A DNA stretch of 64,000 nt from positions 2,050,789-2,114,788 of the forward strand of contig JAJEKV010000079.1 of NCBI GenBank assembly GCA_021234155.1, written 5' to 3'. The notes under the pieces were generated by a model. The model searched no databases and was not told the DNA's origin. It saw only the letters and a list, made by a program, of their open reading frames with translations. Position 1 is the first letter of the stretch; each line of letters begins with the position of its first letter. Of the stretch, positions 43,099 to 54,825 are shown piece after piece. Origin of the DNA: Isoetes taiwanensis (lineage: Eukaryota > Streptophyta > Lycopodiopsida > Isoetales > Isoetaceae). The position numbers and the translations under genes are program-made.

Positions 43099-44934
43099 AT
43101 GTGTGCTATGGATAAAGGGGATTTGAAGAAGTCCGACTCGGCGCCCTCGGATACAGAGTCAGAAGCGCAAGAATCTTTGGGGTCGGGGTTTGTGGATTCA
43201 GATCAAAGCTCTGTGAAATCGGAAGATTTAGTTTGTCCAAGGATTCGGCTTTTGTGTAGCTATGGTGGTAAGATCTTGCCCCGGCCTCCAGAGAATCATT
43301 TGAAATATGTTGGTGGGGAAAGGCGTATTCTTGTTATTAATCGTGATATCAGTTATCTTGAATTGATGAGCAAAGTAGCTAAGTATGTTGGGGATAACGT
43401 GTTGCTCAAGTATCAAATGCTTGATGAAGATCTTGATGCCCTCATATCAGTCACAAGTGAGGAAGACATGGAGAATATGATGGATGAATACGCAAGAATC
43501 CAAGCCAAACTGGGCTCTTCTGCACGGCTGAAAATATTTCTTTTTGTTCCTAAAAAGCAGCATGTGCCAGATATGTTGGATGGCGTTTCAGAGCATTCAA
43601 GATTACAGATTTCCTCTGGATTACAGATCTCCTCTGGATTAGAAGGGGTTTCTGCGCCAAATATTGTAACTGGGTGTGCTGCACTGCCAATAAGTCATGG
43701 CATGGGTATGAAAAATTTTGCACCTCAGACTTATCCTTTTCATGAAGTGCAGGGTCCCAAATTGCAGAGGCAGCATTCTGGGGAGGTGAGCGTCTCTAAC
43801 ACCCCAGAATTTCATGATTTATATAAGGAAATTGAAGTTATTTCCCAAGTGAGCAGATCCCCTGACACTAGTAATGGTGTACAGCATTTAGGAAATGGGG
43901 TTCTGAGAAGAGATAATTCTCCTGCTTGGGACAGATATTCAGATGAGTCTCCTATGTATTGTGGATATAGTAGTCCAAAACAAAATGGATATACTCCATT
44001 TATGGTGCATCATAGGATGGAAGATGGGTTTGATTGTGAAGAGCATAGTGATATGAGGTATGAGAACGAAAGAGAGAGACAAAAAGGGCAGGAGCATAGG
44101 TACAATCAAGCAGGCACATATTTGGAAAATGGATATAGAAGAGAGGAGGAGATGGGTCATCATATGAATCATGTGGATGGCAGAAACCAAAGCAGCCAAC
44201 ATCTGCAGAATAATTGCCATGCTTGTAATCACGAGTGTACATACAACAGGCAAGGGAATGAGCATGGACATACAGATGCACCAAGATGTCATAAAGTTAC
44301 TTTTCAGAGATCATTATCTCAGCAATACTATTCACCACCAAGGATGAATACCACCAACATGCAAAGGTCTGCAACAAGTCCTGTTGCACTTTCTGCAATG
44401 GCGCCGGCCGAAGGCGCAGGCGGATGTGGCGCTGCCACTGCTGCCACTGCGGGATTGCCACCGAGGCATCCGCAGAGGCCATACCAATATCAAGATCAGA
44501 AAATTCAACAGCAGCAGCAGCAGCAGCAGCATCAATTAAGGGCAGCAAGAATGCAGGTTCCAAATGGTGGTATTCCAAATGGAGTTTCAAATGGAGTTTC
44601 TTCTGCTAGGATGATCCCAGGCTACTGTAAAGATAAGGTAGTCCCTCACTTACAGTTCCATATGGTGGGTCATAAACTTCCAGTACAATATGTCGATTCT
44701 ACTACGGTTGCGCAGATGGAGGGTCATGCGAAACAGCACGATTTGCCTTCAAATTGTCCTCCTCCTAGGTATCAAGGCCGGCCCGACCCCGCGGATCAGG
44801 CTCAAGCACAGGCACAGCAGTGGGGACCTGGGTATCAGGGTCACGGTCAGGGTCAAGGTCATCATCACCGAGATTACTACCATCAGGATGGATTTCATGA
44901 AGCTAACAGAAGAGGGTTGGTGGGCCGAAGTTAG
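43099..44934 (+). CDS. PB1 (octicosapeptide/Phox/Bem1p) domain protein, 611 aa
   Basis: A complete, single-exon gene; an in-frame TGA at 43060 precedes the first ATG, and a second ATG at 43108 is an alternative start. Residues 1-40 are acidic/Ser-rich. Residues 48-152 form a PB1 domain: RIRLLCSYGGKILPRP has the basic-cluster Lys of the domain, then YVGGERRILVINRDISYLEL and LDEDLDALISVTSEEDMENM (acidic OPCA-type loop). PB1 domains mediate protein-protein pairing. The rest is low-complexity: His/Asn/Gln-rich (320-420), an Ala-rich stretch, nine-residue polyQ near residue 475 from CAG repeats, and a Gln/Gly/His-rich tail. Partner and process unknown; plant relatives include kinase-free regulators. 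Codon use is uniform; no break is seen. Confidence 0.93.
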   Translation: MCAMDKGDLKKSDSAPSDTESEAQESLGSGFVDSDQSSVKSEDLVCPRIRLLCSYGGKILPRPPENHLKYVGGERRILVINRDISYLELMSKVAKYVGDNVLLKYQMLDEDLDALISVTSEEDMENMMDEYARIQAKLGSSARLKIFLFVPKKQHVPDMLDGVSEHSRLQISSGLQISSGLEGVSAPNIVTGCAALPISHGMGMKNFAPQTYPFHEVQGPKLQRQHSGEVSVSNTPEFHDLYKEIEVISQVSRSPDTSNGVQHLGNGVLRRDNSPAWDRYSDESPMYCGYSSPKQNGYTPFMVHHRMEDGFDCEEHSDMRYENERERQKGQEHRYNQAGTYLENGYRREEEMGHHMNHVDGRNQSSQHLQNNCHACNHECTYNRQGNEHGHTDAPRCHKVTFQRSLSQQYYSPPRMNTTNMQRSATSPVALSAMAPAEGAGGCGAATAATAGLPPRHPQRPYQYQDQKIQQQQQQQQHQLRAARMQVPNGGIPNGVSNGVSSARMIPGYCKDKVVPHLQFHMVGHKLPVQYVDSTTVAQMEGHAKQHDLPSNCPPPRYQGRPDPADQAQAQAQQWGPGYQGHGQGQGHHHRDYYHQDGFHEANRRGLVGRS

Positions 44935-47785
44935 GCTATCCTCTTTAGAATATGCCTCTTTTGTTTTCTTTTCCTTTTCCATTTCCATCTGCTCTGCTCT
45001 TTTCAGCTTTGTGAAGTACTTATAGATGTCCATATGTGAGGAGGATTGTGGTCTTTTTGGCTTGTGCATAGCTCTCCCATCCATCCCCCTTTCTCCATTT
45101 TGTTGCCTAATTGTACATATTATGTAGAGCACCTTTGGTGATTTTAGCCTTCAGTGCCTCTGCCTCCATTATGCAGTTCTTTTGAGAATCTTTTGAACTG
45201 TAACCTTTTTGAGGTGGTATTTTTTTGCAAGTACTTGCACCCTTCCACTTACAATTTCCCATTGTATATTTGTGGAATTACACTGCGGTCTCCAGGATTC
45301 GTTTTGAAAATGTATATATGACGACAGTTTTGTTATCACTTGGTCCATTATAATGAAATACAAAATTTATTTTAGGATACATTTTTTGAATTATTTTATC
45401 AGAGTTTGTTATTTTTTTCTCTTTATTTAATGTTTTATGTTACAGTTTATTCTGGTAGTACATTTATTTATGTTTCGGGTTTGTTGTTATTTACTCTTTG
45501 AAGTTATAGTACAATATAGTCTCATGATTCTGTTTAGAGGACACTGATTCTGACTTTTAGCAGCATATATTTTAAACTTTCCAATATTTAAATGCATTAT
45601 TGATTCTTTGCTTCTCATTCCTAATTGTTAATTCATGTATTATTGTTTCTGAACCCTTGGATTGTGGCACATTTTGTAGGATATTCCCCCTCCACAGATC
45701 TTGTTTGCCCATCTGAGGTCTTCTTGGGTCAAACTGGCTCTTCCTACAATTTGTGCACGAATAAAGCTGTGAGAACATGACACAAAAGAAGGAACATGCT
45801 TAACTTATTGCTGGAAGCTTTTATAAGAACACATAAAAGATTCGGGCAGAGAACTTATTAACAATCAAGACTACTAGCAATTGTAGCAAAGCGAATACTG
45901 TGAAAGCTTGTAGATAATCCGGTTAAGGTCGAAATTGGGCTAGCAAGGCCAGAATCAAGCCATGCAAGCATCCGATGGCAAATGGGGGTCAGAGTACAGA
46001 TTCTACAAACGCCTATAATGAGGCGAAATCATGCCTGAGGCCTCGCTTTACCTTTGAAATAAAAGAAGTCATGTTGAAGCAGATTGATAGGACTGTTGCA
46101 AGTCAGAATTGAACACTGTAAACGGCATGAGGAAAAAAAATGGGACAACCTAAATAGGTCGGAGAGAGGAGGGTATTTTGCAAAAGAAGAGGTATTCTGT
46201 CAGATGGATTCGCGGATAAGAAAACCCAAAAAAAATCGATCTTGTTACAGTTCTTCTGCCTGGTTTTGAAGCAGAAGAAGACGTGGCCAGAGTAGTCGGT
46301 CGCTTCAACAACACTGCCGAGTTTGAACTTCCCAGAATGCCGAGTTTGAAGGCACATCCACCACAGCAAGCAACGAAGCTTAAAGCCAAACCGCACCCTT
46401 GTTTTGGCAAATGGCCCATAAGGAATACACACACATTATTCATATTCATATCAAGTCAGTTAGCCATGAGAACTCACCATGCAACCAATACCTGTCAAAA
46501 TAGCTAACTTAGACTGAGGACTATGATATAGCAATCCAAACATGTCGAACCACTATTCTGGTGTAGATGTCGGCTAACTCCATATATTATTTAAATGTCA
46601 CTTAGCTATGGTTTCATATTTTAATATACACAAGAAATTTATCGCGGCGGCCAAGGCCGCTGCGAACATTTCTCTTTCACGGCCCCATCTGTATGGAAGT
46701 GATTCAACAAAAAAACTTGCTCGCAAGTCCTTCTATCGACTCACTCATTGGCTGAAATTTTGTTTGGCGGCAGGATACCTGTAGTTGATCTAGTTATATG
46801 CCCCGTGTTTCGAATATATAGTTTAGATGAGGGGCGAACTTAAATGTGCAGTTAGAATTGCATTTAACTAACTTTACAAAGGTTTCAGTTTATAGGAACC
46901 ACTTGCATTTAACTTCAGTTCATAGGAACCAATCTGCCTAGGTCAAATACCTCAATTCATGGGAACTGGTCCAAAGAAGATGGATGAGATTCTGGCATAA
47001 AATTGTGCATGAGGATGTCTTCAATGTATGCAATGACATTTGACTTCTTTAAAAAGTAGTCCTTGCTTTAAAGATTCCAAAGAGCTTCTTCGAAGCAGAT
47101 TTGACAATATTTGACGGTTTGAATGCTTCAATTGCTTTGGTTTGCTAAATTTTTAAGAAACGAAACCGCAGAGCTGTAATTCCTGGAACCCAACTCCACC
47201 ATCCATGTCAGTGCCATTGGGGCTGAAAGTAGACGACATGGCTTCTACGTTTAGAATAGGCTTTCACTATCCTATTGAATAAAGGCTATTTTTGTTTAAT
47301 TAGATCAATTACTTTGCACACTTTCACATTTCAAATTCCTAGATAGTGTTCCTAGGTATTGTGTTAAGCATGCTCGATCTTATATCATTGTTATTAACCG
47401 AAACTTAATATAGCTCTTCCTAGTCCAAGAAGTAGTGGTTCGTCCATAATGTATACACATAATCAAGAAGGGGAGGGACCTTCACGCTACGTTTGCTGCC
47501 CATAACATTTTCATGTCCTTCAGCCTATCCTGAAATCATAAAAATCCAAGACAATACATTTTGATTTGACTAATTGCTAAGAATATTGTGTGCATCCTCC
47601 ATGTTGCCACATTTAAAGTACATATCAATAAGGGTACTTCCCATGATAGGATGAGATTGAAACATGCTAATCTGATCGTGAATATAAGCTTGCCTTGACT
47701 TATGCATCCCACAGAGCTACATGCTTTTACAACCTAAGAAATGTTACTTTGCTGTGGGTTTATTCTTGCATCTTGCATCTTGCAT
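44935..47785. other. 3' flank of the PB1 gene and intergenic DNA
   Basis: The first 200-400 bp are T-rich and probably the 3' UTR; no clear AATAAA, but ATAATGAAATAC at 45349 is a possible signal. Beyond 45400 nothing coding is recognised. CAGTTCATAGGAAC/CAGTTTATAGGAAC repeats at 46886 and 46914 are the only visible structure. Confidence 0.5.
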
Positions 47786-47789
47786 CTTT

Positions 47790-48433
47790 CTGTCGCAATT
47801 ATAACATAAGAAACCCTTCATTGTGTGTAACATATCCTGCAATTATTGTACTCCTTGATACTACATCAGGGCTGATGACACTTTTGTCCATGTCTTCAAT
47901 GCATTTGATAGCCAGCAGTAAGCACATTCCAAGATACCACAACTCTGTTTGGGTTTCAAAGATCCTTTCTACTTCCTCCAGACTTCCATGCATAGCATAA
48001 TTATGAATCACAACAACAGCAAGAATACTATCGGATTACAGACAACTTTGAATGATCCTGTTATGGACAATTTTTTTTTATGCTGAAGGGAGAGGGTCTT
48101 TATGCATATTTGCATGACAGCACGATAAACATGCTTGTCAATTTTTATGCCTAACAACTCAATTGCATGATGGTACAGTTGAAAGGCAGTGTGAAGATGG
48201 GCAATGGGCAAAATAAGCAGTAGAATTCTTGCAAAGGCTTGAATGGCTTCAAGAAAACATCCTAAAGTAGAGAAGAACCGAATAAAACAATTCCCAAAAC
48301 AGACAGAACGCATTCCATGTTGGAATAATTGAAATTCCAATCGTTTGCCACATTCTACGTCTTCCTTTCTTGATGCACACTCTCTAGTCTCTGAAGAATG
48401 GATAGTCTTGTTGTTACATACTACTACAATCAA
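47790..48433 (-). pseudogene. PPR (pentatricopeptide repeat) protein fragment
   Basis: PPR proteins bind organellar RNA through 35-residue helical repeats. Minus-strand frames show repeat phrases: GKRLEFQLFQHG, FGNCFIRFFSTLGCFLEAIQ, HTAFQLYHHAIELLGIKIDK, then HVYRAVMQICIKTLSLQHKK, and after a frameshift near 48010 NYAMHGSLEEVERIFETQTE and SRSTIIAGYVTHNEG. Spacing fits PLS-type repeats (LGNCLI, AxxxYxxMxxxGI-PDxHVY, MYAKCGSLE). No ATG-to-stop frame, no organellar transit peptide and no E/DYW end are visible. A degraded internal fragment of three to four repeats. Confidence 0.75.
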
Positions 48434-48556
48434 GAACTGAGCTAAAATAGGCAGAGAGCAGATGTGGATGCAACAACTTAATTAGTGAGATAAGGGAACC
48501 TATAAGAATGCACATATGGTTGTGCAGAATATGTGAAACACAGTGGTAATGCCGAA

Positions 48557-48712
48557 ACTGGCCAAGCTTCAATCAATTATCTGTCATTAATATATAGAAG
48601 CACGCACAAAAAATTAAACCCTAAACACACAACTACTGGCCAAGCTTCAATCAATCACCTGTCATTAATATATAGAGGCACGCACAAAAAATTAAACCCT
48701 AAACACACAACT
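48557..48712. repeat. Perfect-phase tandem duplication, 78-bp unit, two copies
   Basis: ACTGGCCAAGCTTCAATCAA begins each copy (48557 and 48635); three differences between copies. The open frame through it is repeat-derived. Confidence 0.92.
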
Positions 48713-48719
48713 TGAATTC

Positions 48720-49580
48720 AATAAGCTCCCAAACACAAATTCAAACTCACCTAGATTCCAATCTCAAACTATAGAGTCTGATTTGCAGGCCATGGAATCA
48801 TATAATGTGGAAATGCTTGCCCATGCTTTCTTCACTTGGCGCCAAAGCTCTGCCACTCAAAACAAATAATTTTAAGATTCAGTGTGGTAGAGTTTCGACT
48901 TAGAGTTTTTTTGGGTGTTTTGTTCTTGGCTGTAAACCGTGGCTTAACACTGGCAACAAAAAGAATAAAAAGAAAAACATGGACATAAAGATCGAACCCT
49001 TACCTTCAAGAACTTATGGCAGTGCCGGTGGATACCAAAAGAAAAGGAAGTGCATGAAACATCTGTTGGATCCAGGGTGTAACTTCGAACCCAAAAAGGC
49101 AAGTTCAACTTGCCCTTCTACGATGTTAGAAGGGAAAAGTGTCTCCATTTTTCCTTCTAAGAAGACGGGAAAAGGGCTAAGAAGAAGGGAAAAGGATCTT
49201 GATTAGAAGATAGAGTTGGATCTGAATCAGAAGCACTAAGACACAATATGATAAGAACAAAAAATGGAGAATGAACTCCCTCCTGGAACAAAGGAAAAAA
49301 AAATTGTTATAAATAAAGGAAAGGTGGAAAAACCACCAAAACAGAAAGGAAAAGGAGGATGAACAGAATATGGGCCTTCACCCTCTACATGTTGTTGGTG
49401 CTTCGCAAAATGTCGTTAATGCAAGAGCAAGATACATGAACTAGCAGCTGATGAATATTTGCAGTTTGCTTTCTTGTGTTAGGATAAAACTGCTCGATCA
49501 ATCTGGCTGTGTAGTCTTCATAATAATCCTGAACAAGAAGAAGGAATTAAAACAAAAAAGATAATCTAAGCACAATTTTT
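48720..49580. other. Intergenic, no gene recognised
   Basis: A 75-aa frame at 48979-49206 is Lys-rich, with a GAAGGGAAAAG duplication, and has no recognised family. Confidence 0.45.
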
Positions 49581-49662
49581 GGGTTGCCCCTAGGGGGCAA
49601 ACCCTCGTTTATGTGGGTTTGTGGCATATCCTAGGTATATGTTGGAATATACCTAGGATGTG
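49581..49662. repeat. Two adjacent palindromes
   Basis: GGGTTGCCCCTAGGGGGCAA (49581-49600) is a near-palindrome centred on CCTAGG-like sequence. CATATCCTAGGTATAT (49625-49640) pairs with ATATACCTAGGATGTG (49647-49662) with one mismatch and a 6-nt loop. Confidence 0.75.
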
Positions 49663-49747
49663 CTGGTGACTGCTCCAAACCTATTATTCCCTGTAAACTG
49701 GTGGTAATCTGCATTCTGGATCGTGGATTTTTCAACCGAGTAACTGG

Positions 49748-50149
49748 CATATTTGTTAGAAGTGATACTGCGGTGTTGCGGTGCGGTCAGCGTTTGCAAA
49801 TTTTGAACAGTGGATTTGTGGTTATTCTGCTCCTAAGAAACACCAGAGGAAGCAGACTAATCCGTTATATAGCAATGGAAGTGAACATATATTCTCATCG
49901 AATAGCCAGGTAATCAGTTTAAAACCCCGTCCTTACAACATGCTTCTTACGCATACTATATTTTAAAATGTGCATTACAAACCTTCAATTCCTTCACGCA
50001 TATAGACACATTTGATACACGTCAATTAAACAAGAAGGCTTGGCTCGGAGTGTGGAAGAAGGACCATGTAGAGTCTGCATAGGACCATGTTTTGATATGC
50101 ATAGATAATGTATTTCTAATATCTAATATTTCATTTCTATGTCAGCATC
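49748..50149 (+). repeat. Segmental duplication copy A, left part
   Basis: CATATTTGTTAGAAGTGATA through TCAGCATC matches 61087-61288, apart from about 190 bp present only here (roughly 49845-50035). An exon-like stretch reads FEQWICGYSAPKKHQ in both copies. Copy A is split by the CACTA element; its right part resumes at 60894. Confidence 0.88.
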
Positions 50150-50159
50150 CACTACAAAA

Positions 50160-50590
50160 GTTGCCCTGTTACGACGTCTATTACGACGTCCAGACGTCGT
50201 TTGAACGTCGATGAACGACGCCAAAAAGTCGATAAACGACGCCTATAACGACGTCTGTACGTCGTTTTACGACGCGACGCTGCCGCTATATCGCCGCGTC
50301 GCAACGGCGCCGTCTTTTAAAGCGACGGCGTAACGCCGCTCAACGACGCCCAGCGTACGTGGGCGCCACGCGGGGCGGCTAAGGCGTCGGCGAAGGGGAG
50401 TTCTTGGACGTGGCGACCGTGTTTGACGCCGTTTACGGCGTCGCCACGCATATCGCAGCGGCGCCGCGGGCGGCCAGCGGGCGTTGCCCGATCTTGGATT
50501 CAGCGGCGTGGCGACCGCGTTACCACGTCGTCGTTTAACGACGTCGTACAAGAGCGCCATGTAAGCAACGTCGTTTAACGACGTTGCTTA
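50160..50590. repeat. Left CACTA subterminal repeats, CpG-rich
   Basis: More than twenty AACGACG, CGACGTC or GACGTCGTT words in both orientations, with many CpG dinucleotides, in strong contrast to the AT-rich flanks. In En/Spm such motifs bind the element's own protein. The minus-strand 97-aa frame over it (50267-50560) is an artefact of the composition. Confidence 0.88.
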
Positions 50591-50598
50591 CGTGTATT

Positions 50599-50601
<3 letters not shown>

Positions 50602-50634
<33 letters not shown>
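50602..50634. repeat. Poly(T) tract, 33 bp
   Basis: Uninterrupted T run at the inner edge of the left subterminal region, followed by GAAAAAAATAATAATAAT. A similar T/A-rich junction flanks the right subterminal region at 60262-60318, so the two may be a mirrored feature of the element. Confidence 0.8.
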
Positions 50635-50635
<1 letters not shown>

Positions 50636-50879
50636 AAAAAAATAATAATAATACATTTATTATGAATGAAGTTAATACATTTAATATTAAAGCCTATAAA
50701 ATGAATTTAACCAATAAAGAAATATAAGATTTTAACGTCATTAAATGATGTCGCTTAAATATATTAAAAAAATACAAAAATAAATGAAGCCCCAATTTTT
50801 TTAGCTAAATACATTAATCAATAAATTAAGCTAAATACATTAATCAATACATTAATCATATATTGAAAATTAAATGCTT

Positions 50880-51235
50880 ACCTGGTACAAGGTGGCAAAG
50901 TTGTTTTGCACAAACAACGCATTTGCTAGAAGTGTACATGCAAAACAATAAATTCAATGATTAGTAAAATATTAGTATAAATAAACAACTTAAAGGAAAA
51001 AAAATTATGGAAAATCAATGGGGGAGGGGTGGTTTCAATGACGTCCCCTTCTTGGATAACAATTTAACCTAAATAAAGCATTAGTATTTTATTAGCGTAT
51101 TGAAAAAATTAAATCCTTACTTGGAAGAGGTGCCAAGTTGTTTTGCAAGAACAACACATTTTGCTAGGAGTGTACATGCAAAACAAAAAATTCAATGATT
51201 AGAAAGAAATAGTATAAAAAAACTAATAAGGAAAA
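50880..51235. repeat. Direct repeat inside the CACTA element, two copies
   Basis: TTAAATGCTTACCTGGTACAAGG...AACAACGCATTTGCTAGAAG at 50870-50950 recurs, diverged, as TTAAATCCTTACTTGGAAGAGG...ACACATTTTGCTAGGAGTG at 51108-51175; both are followed by TACATGCAAAACAA and TCAATGATTAG. Confidence 0.8.
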
Positions 51236-51274
51236 ATTTTGGAAAGAAGAAGGGTCTCGTCTTTTAACGACGTC

Positions 51275-51545
51275 TTCTTAGATGGGAAAAAAATTAGAAG
51301 AAGAATGGAAGAATTCCGAAGAAGAAAAGGCTAAGAAGAAGAGGAGGAACCCGAAAATGGGGAGGAAGAATACGAAGAAGATGAAGCGCAAGAGGAGGAT
51401 TAAGAGTAAGAATTTGAATAAGAGGCGGAAGAAGTAGTATAAGAGAAGGAAGAATCGAAGAAGAAGATGACAAAGGGAATGGAAGAATATGTATGGAAGA
51501 TGCAAGAATGGAAGAAGAAGAATGAAGGTTGAAGGAAGAACAAAC
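51275..51545. repeat. Purine-rich GAAGAA tract
   Basis: GAAGAAGA-type sequence on the + strand. It generates long spurious frames on the minus strand rich in Leu, Phe and Ser. Confidence 0.8.
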
Positions 51546-52054
51546 AACAAATACAAAAAGCCCTAAATATACCAAAAACAAGTTTAGATTCAAAAAACGA
51601 GTTGGTTGATCTGTGCACATACCTTATGAAGCTTGTCTTACACTTAGAATAGACCCCAAAGTAGATCCGCGCCGAAAATCGCCTCAAAAAACGCTCCTCC
51701 ATAAGCTTTGCTTGCTCGAAAATAGGCGGCGGGATTACCGCTTGTTTTCGATTTAAATCACAGGTCGTCGTTAAACGACGTCGTGACGTCGTTAAACGAC
51801 GACACAAAACGTTGTTGAACGACGTCTGTAACGACGTTTTTTTTTTTACGACGACCCAAAAAAAAAAAATAAAATTTGGAATGCATGTACACTTGATACA
51901 TGGGTTTATTTGACTTGTTACACCCGTTAAAGTTATGAAATATACCACCATGAGAATGTTCAATGTTTTGTGGTACATCCGTTGAGCTATGAGGTATATA
52001 ATACGATGATCTTCAAGGCATAAATATAATCTTCAAGGCATAAATGATCTTTGG

Positions 52055-54771
52055 TTGCATGAGTTGTCTGTATGTGAATTGGAGATGGCTTGTTGGAATC
52101 GCTTGTCTGTTGACAATGAGGTAAATGAGATGGGGTCTCATCTTCTTAAATTATGTGAAAGCAATAATATGGTACTTTACAATGGAACTCAGAATTTCCC
52201 TCAATCAGGAGGCTTTACATGCCAAGAAGCTAGTGTGATTGACTATCTGGTGGGAGATCCAGCCGCCCAGCATTTAATTGCAAATTTTCATATTGTAGAT
52301 GAACCAGAATCTGATCATGCAGCCTTGCGGTTTGATTTATGTTCATGTAAAGATTCTGACAAGCCCAAGTATCCTGGGAAAAGATTTAAACTTTCTAGAG
52401 AGAAGGCTACAGTTTATGAAGCTGAGCTCGCTGCGGCACTGCATGCAATAGATTGGTCAGGAGATATCACTGCTAAAAACAAGCTTTTTATGAATACATT
52501 GACAGAGGTTGCTTCGCGAGTGTTTGGTAGATCTAGAGGGGGGCGTCGTAAGCACCAATCTTGGTGGGATGCCGAGCGCGCAGATGTCAGAAAGTTATAC
52601 TACCAGACACTCCCAAAATCTGTAGCTAAACGTAGCTTCAAAAAGTTCGCAAAACACAAGGCAGCTGGATGGCTCAAGAGGTGGCAGGAGCAATTAATGC
52701 ATGATTTGCATTATGATTCGAAAGCATTTTGGGTCAAAATGAAATCTCCTGCACCAGCTCCAGGTAATTTTAATAGACATGACCTGCTTTCTTATGTCAC
52801 TGATTTGTACACGATGAAAGGAGCCGAAAACATGAAAGTAATTGAAGATGAAGTCCCACCATCTTTACACCTTCGGATGTGCATCTTTGCTTTAGCAAAG
52901 ATGGCAAATGGTAAGGCTAGGGACGCTGAAGGGCTGGCTCTTGAATTGCTTAAATGGGGAGGTAAGACAGCATATGCCAAAATAGCTGAGTTGTTCAATC
53001 TTTCACTTGCTGCAGGATTTCCTGAAAATTGGTGCATTAGTAGGATTGTGACAGTTTTAAAAGCAGGAGATAGCAACTGTGTCTATAATTACCGTACTAT
53101 AATGGTTAGCGGTGGATGGCTAAAATTTGTTTGGCTCAATTCTAGAGAGCAAGTTGTCTACATGGGCTGATATACAAGGGGTCCGTGCCTTGGGACAAGC
53201 TGGTTTTCGAAAGGATCATAATACAATAGATCATCTTGTTACACTAAGAGTTATTGCGGAAGGAGCCAAAGGTGCTGGAAGGGCCCTATTCTGTTGCTTT
53301 GTGGACTTCGCAAAGGCATTCGACCGAAAGTGCCTCGCAGAGAAGTTGGGAGATAGAATGGCTCATTTCGAGTACCGCTAGCTATCCAAAAAGCAAGAGC
53401 AAGATTGTATGAGAGTGTCTTTGGTTGAGCTCTCATTCCCCATGGATGGACCGATAAAGTTGACAAGAATATTGGAGTAAAAGCGGATGCCCACTTTAAA
53501 CCCGTTATTCGGGCTTTTATTGACAGCTTGAATCTTGGTTGGCAACCCAAGGTGTGGGGGTTCAGTGGGTCGCTATTTGATGCGACTTCTACTTTATGCG
53601 CATCGATGTTGTTTTGGTGTCTAGAACGGCGGATGGGTTGCAAAAGTCGCTTTGGCAACTCGAGGCGATCGCCAAGACACGAGGGATGGTCATCAATAAA
53701 CAAAAGACAAAAGTTATGGTCATTGGATCCCGTGCTTCAGTTGAGATGGTCTTTGGTGGGGAGATATTGGAGCAGGTTAAACAGTACAAATATCTCGGCA
53801 TTGAGTTTACTAATGATTATCATTGGAATGCTGGGGTAGCCAAACGGGTTTCAGGAGGATTGAGGGCTTTATATCATGCTTATAGTATAGGGAGGCAAAC
53901 CCATATTACTCAATGGGCACTTCGTAAACTGATGTTTAAAGTGATGGTACAGACAGTGGTGTTATATGGCTGCCCAGCTTGGGCACCAGGATTGGCACAA
54001 AAAATGTGGAAAGAGATTGAACAAGTACAAAAAAGATTTCTTTTGGAAGAATTAGGCTCTAAGCCCCAAACACCTTATGAAATGTTGCTCGCTGAAACAG
54101 GTATGTTTCCCTTGGAGGTGGAAGCTTTGGCCCAGATGCTCTCTTATTTCTTGCATGTGAGCAACATGAATGAGTTGCGGCTGCCAGCTCAAGCTTTATA
54201 TGAGTCGCGTGAACAATCTCATGATGGCTGGTATAAGCAACTTTGGAGTTGGGCTGACAAATGGGGGATTCAGCTAGACGATCTTCCGGTTACTGAGATT
54301 GGGATAAGAGCTTTAGTAACTGAAAAAGCACTTCAAAAGATGTGGCCAATAGGCGAACTGGGGGTGAAGCGAGAATTTTATAGGGGGTGTGTTAACACTA
54401 TGGTGATGTACGCGGAGCAATCATACCTTCAAGGACCCAGTCGAAAGAAAAGACAGATAATTGCTCAGCTACGCCTTAGTTCACATAGATTGGAGATTGA
54501 GATAGGACGTGAAGAAGGAAATCCTAGAGAATTGCGTTTCTGTCGCTGTTGCAAAGAGGCACTGGTGGAAGATGAGCAGCATGCTTTGCTTGTGTGTTCG
54601 GCTTTTGAGGAAATCAGAGATATTCATAGCATTGTCGTTCGATCCTTTTCAGCTCTTTTAGATATGCCTTCCAGTACTCTTGGGTCATATCTTTATGACT
54701 ATTGGAAGTCCAGGAAGGAGTTGTTTGAGCTCTATCAGATAGCAGAGGAATTGGAGGCACAATTTGCCTAA
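52055..54771 (+). pseudogene. LINE polyprotein (endonuclease, RT, zinc-binding C-terminus), three frames
   Basis: Frame 1 (52055-53115): endonuclease end with FTCQEASVIDYLVGDP and the SDHAALRF block, linker, then RT start (GLALELLKWGGKTAYAKIAE, WCISRIVTVLKAGDSNCVYN). A frameshift near 53115 precedes QAGFRKDHNTIDHLVTLRVI and CCFVDFAKAFDRKCLAEKL (53190-53350). After a second broken stretch (53380-53590) the YADD region is destroyed: TATGCG is followed by CATCGATGTTG at 53595-53611. The last frame (to 54771) holds KQKTKVMVIG, YKYLGIEFTNDYHWN and a C-terminal CRCCKEALVEDEQHALLVCS cluster. The reverse transcriptase is therefore inactive. Confidence 0.9.
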
Positions 54772-54825
54772 AAACGCTTTGATTGTATTGTTTCGCCCAT
54801 GGACCTGAGGGTCTCACGGCGTGAA

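Noticed and set aside
43228-44609. Minus-strand and alternate frames of 60-117 aa inside the PB1 gene.
   Set aside because: Shadows of the 611-aa coding frame; biased by the CAG and CAT codons of its low-complexity tail.
50267-50560. 97-aa Arg-rich minus-strand frame.
   Set aside because: Produced by CpG-rich CACTA subterminal repeats.
51278-51978. Long minus-strand frames (92, 108 and 192 aa).
   Set aside because: They are the complement of a GAAGAA tract plus adjacent AT-rich sequence; three overlapping frames are open together, a sign of composition and not of coding.
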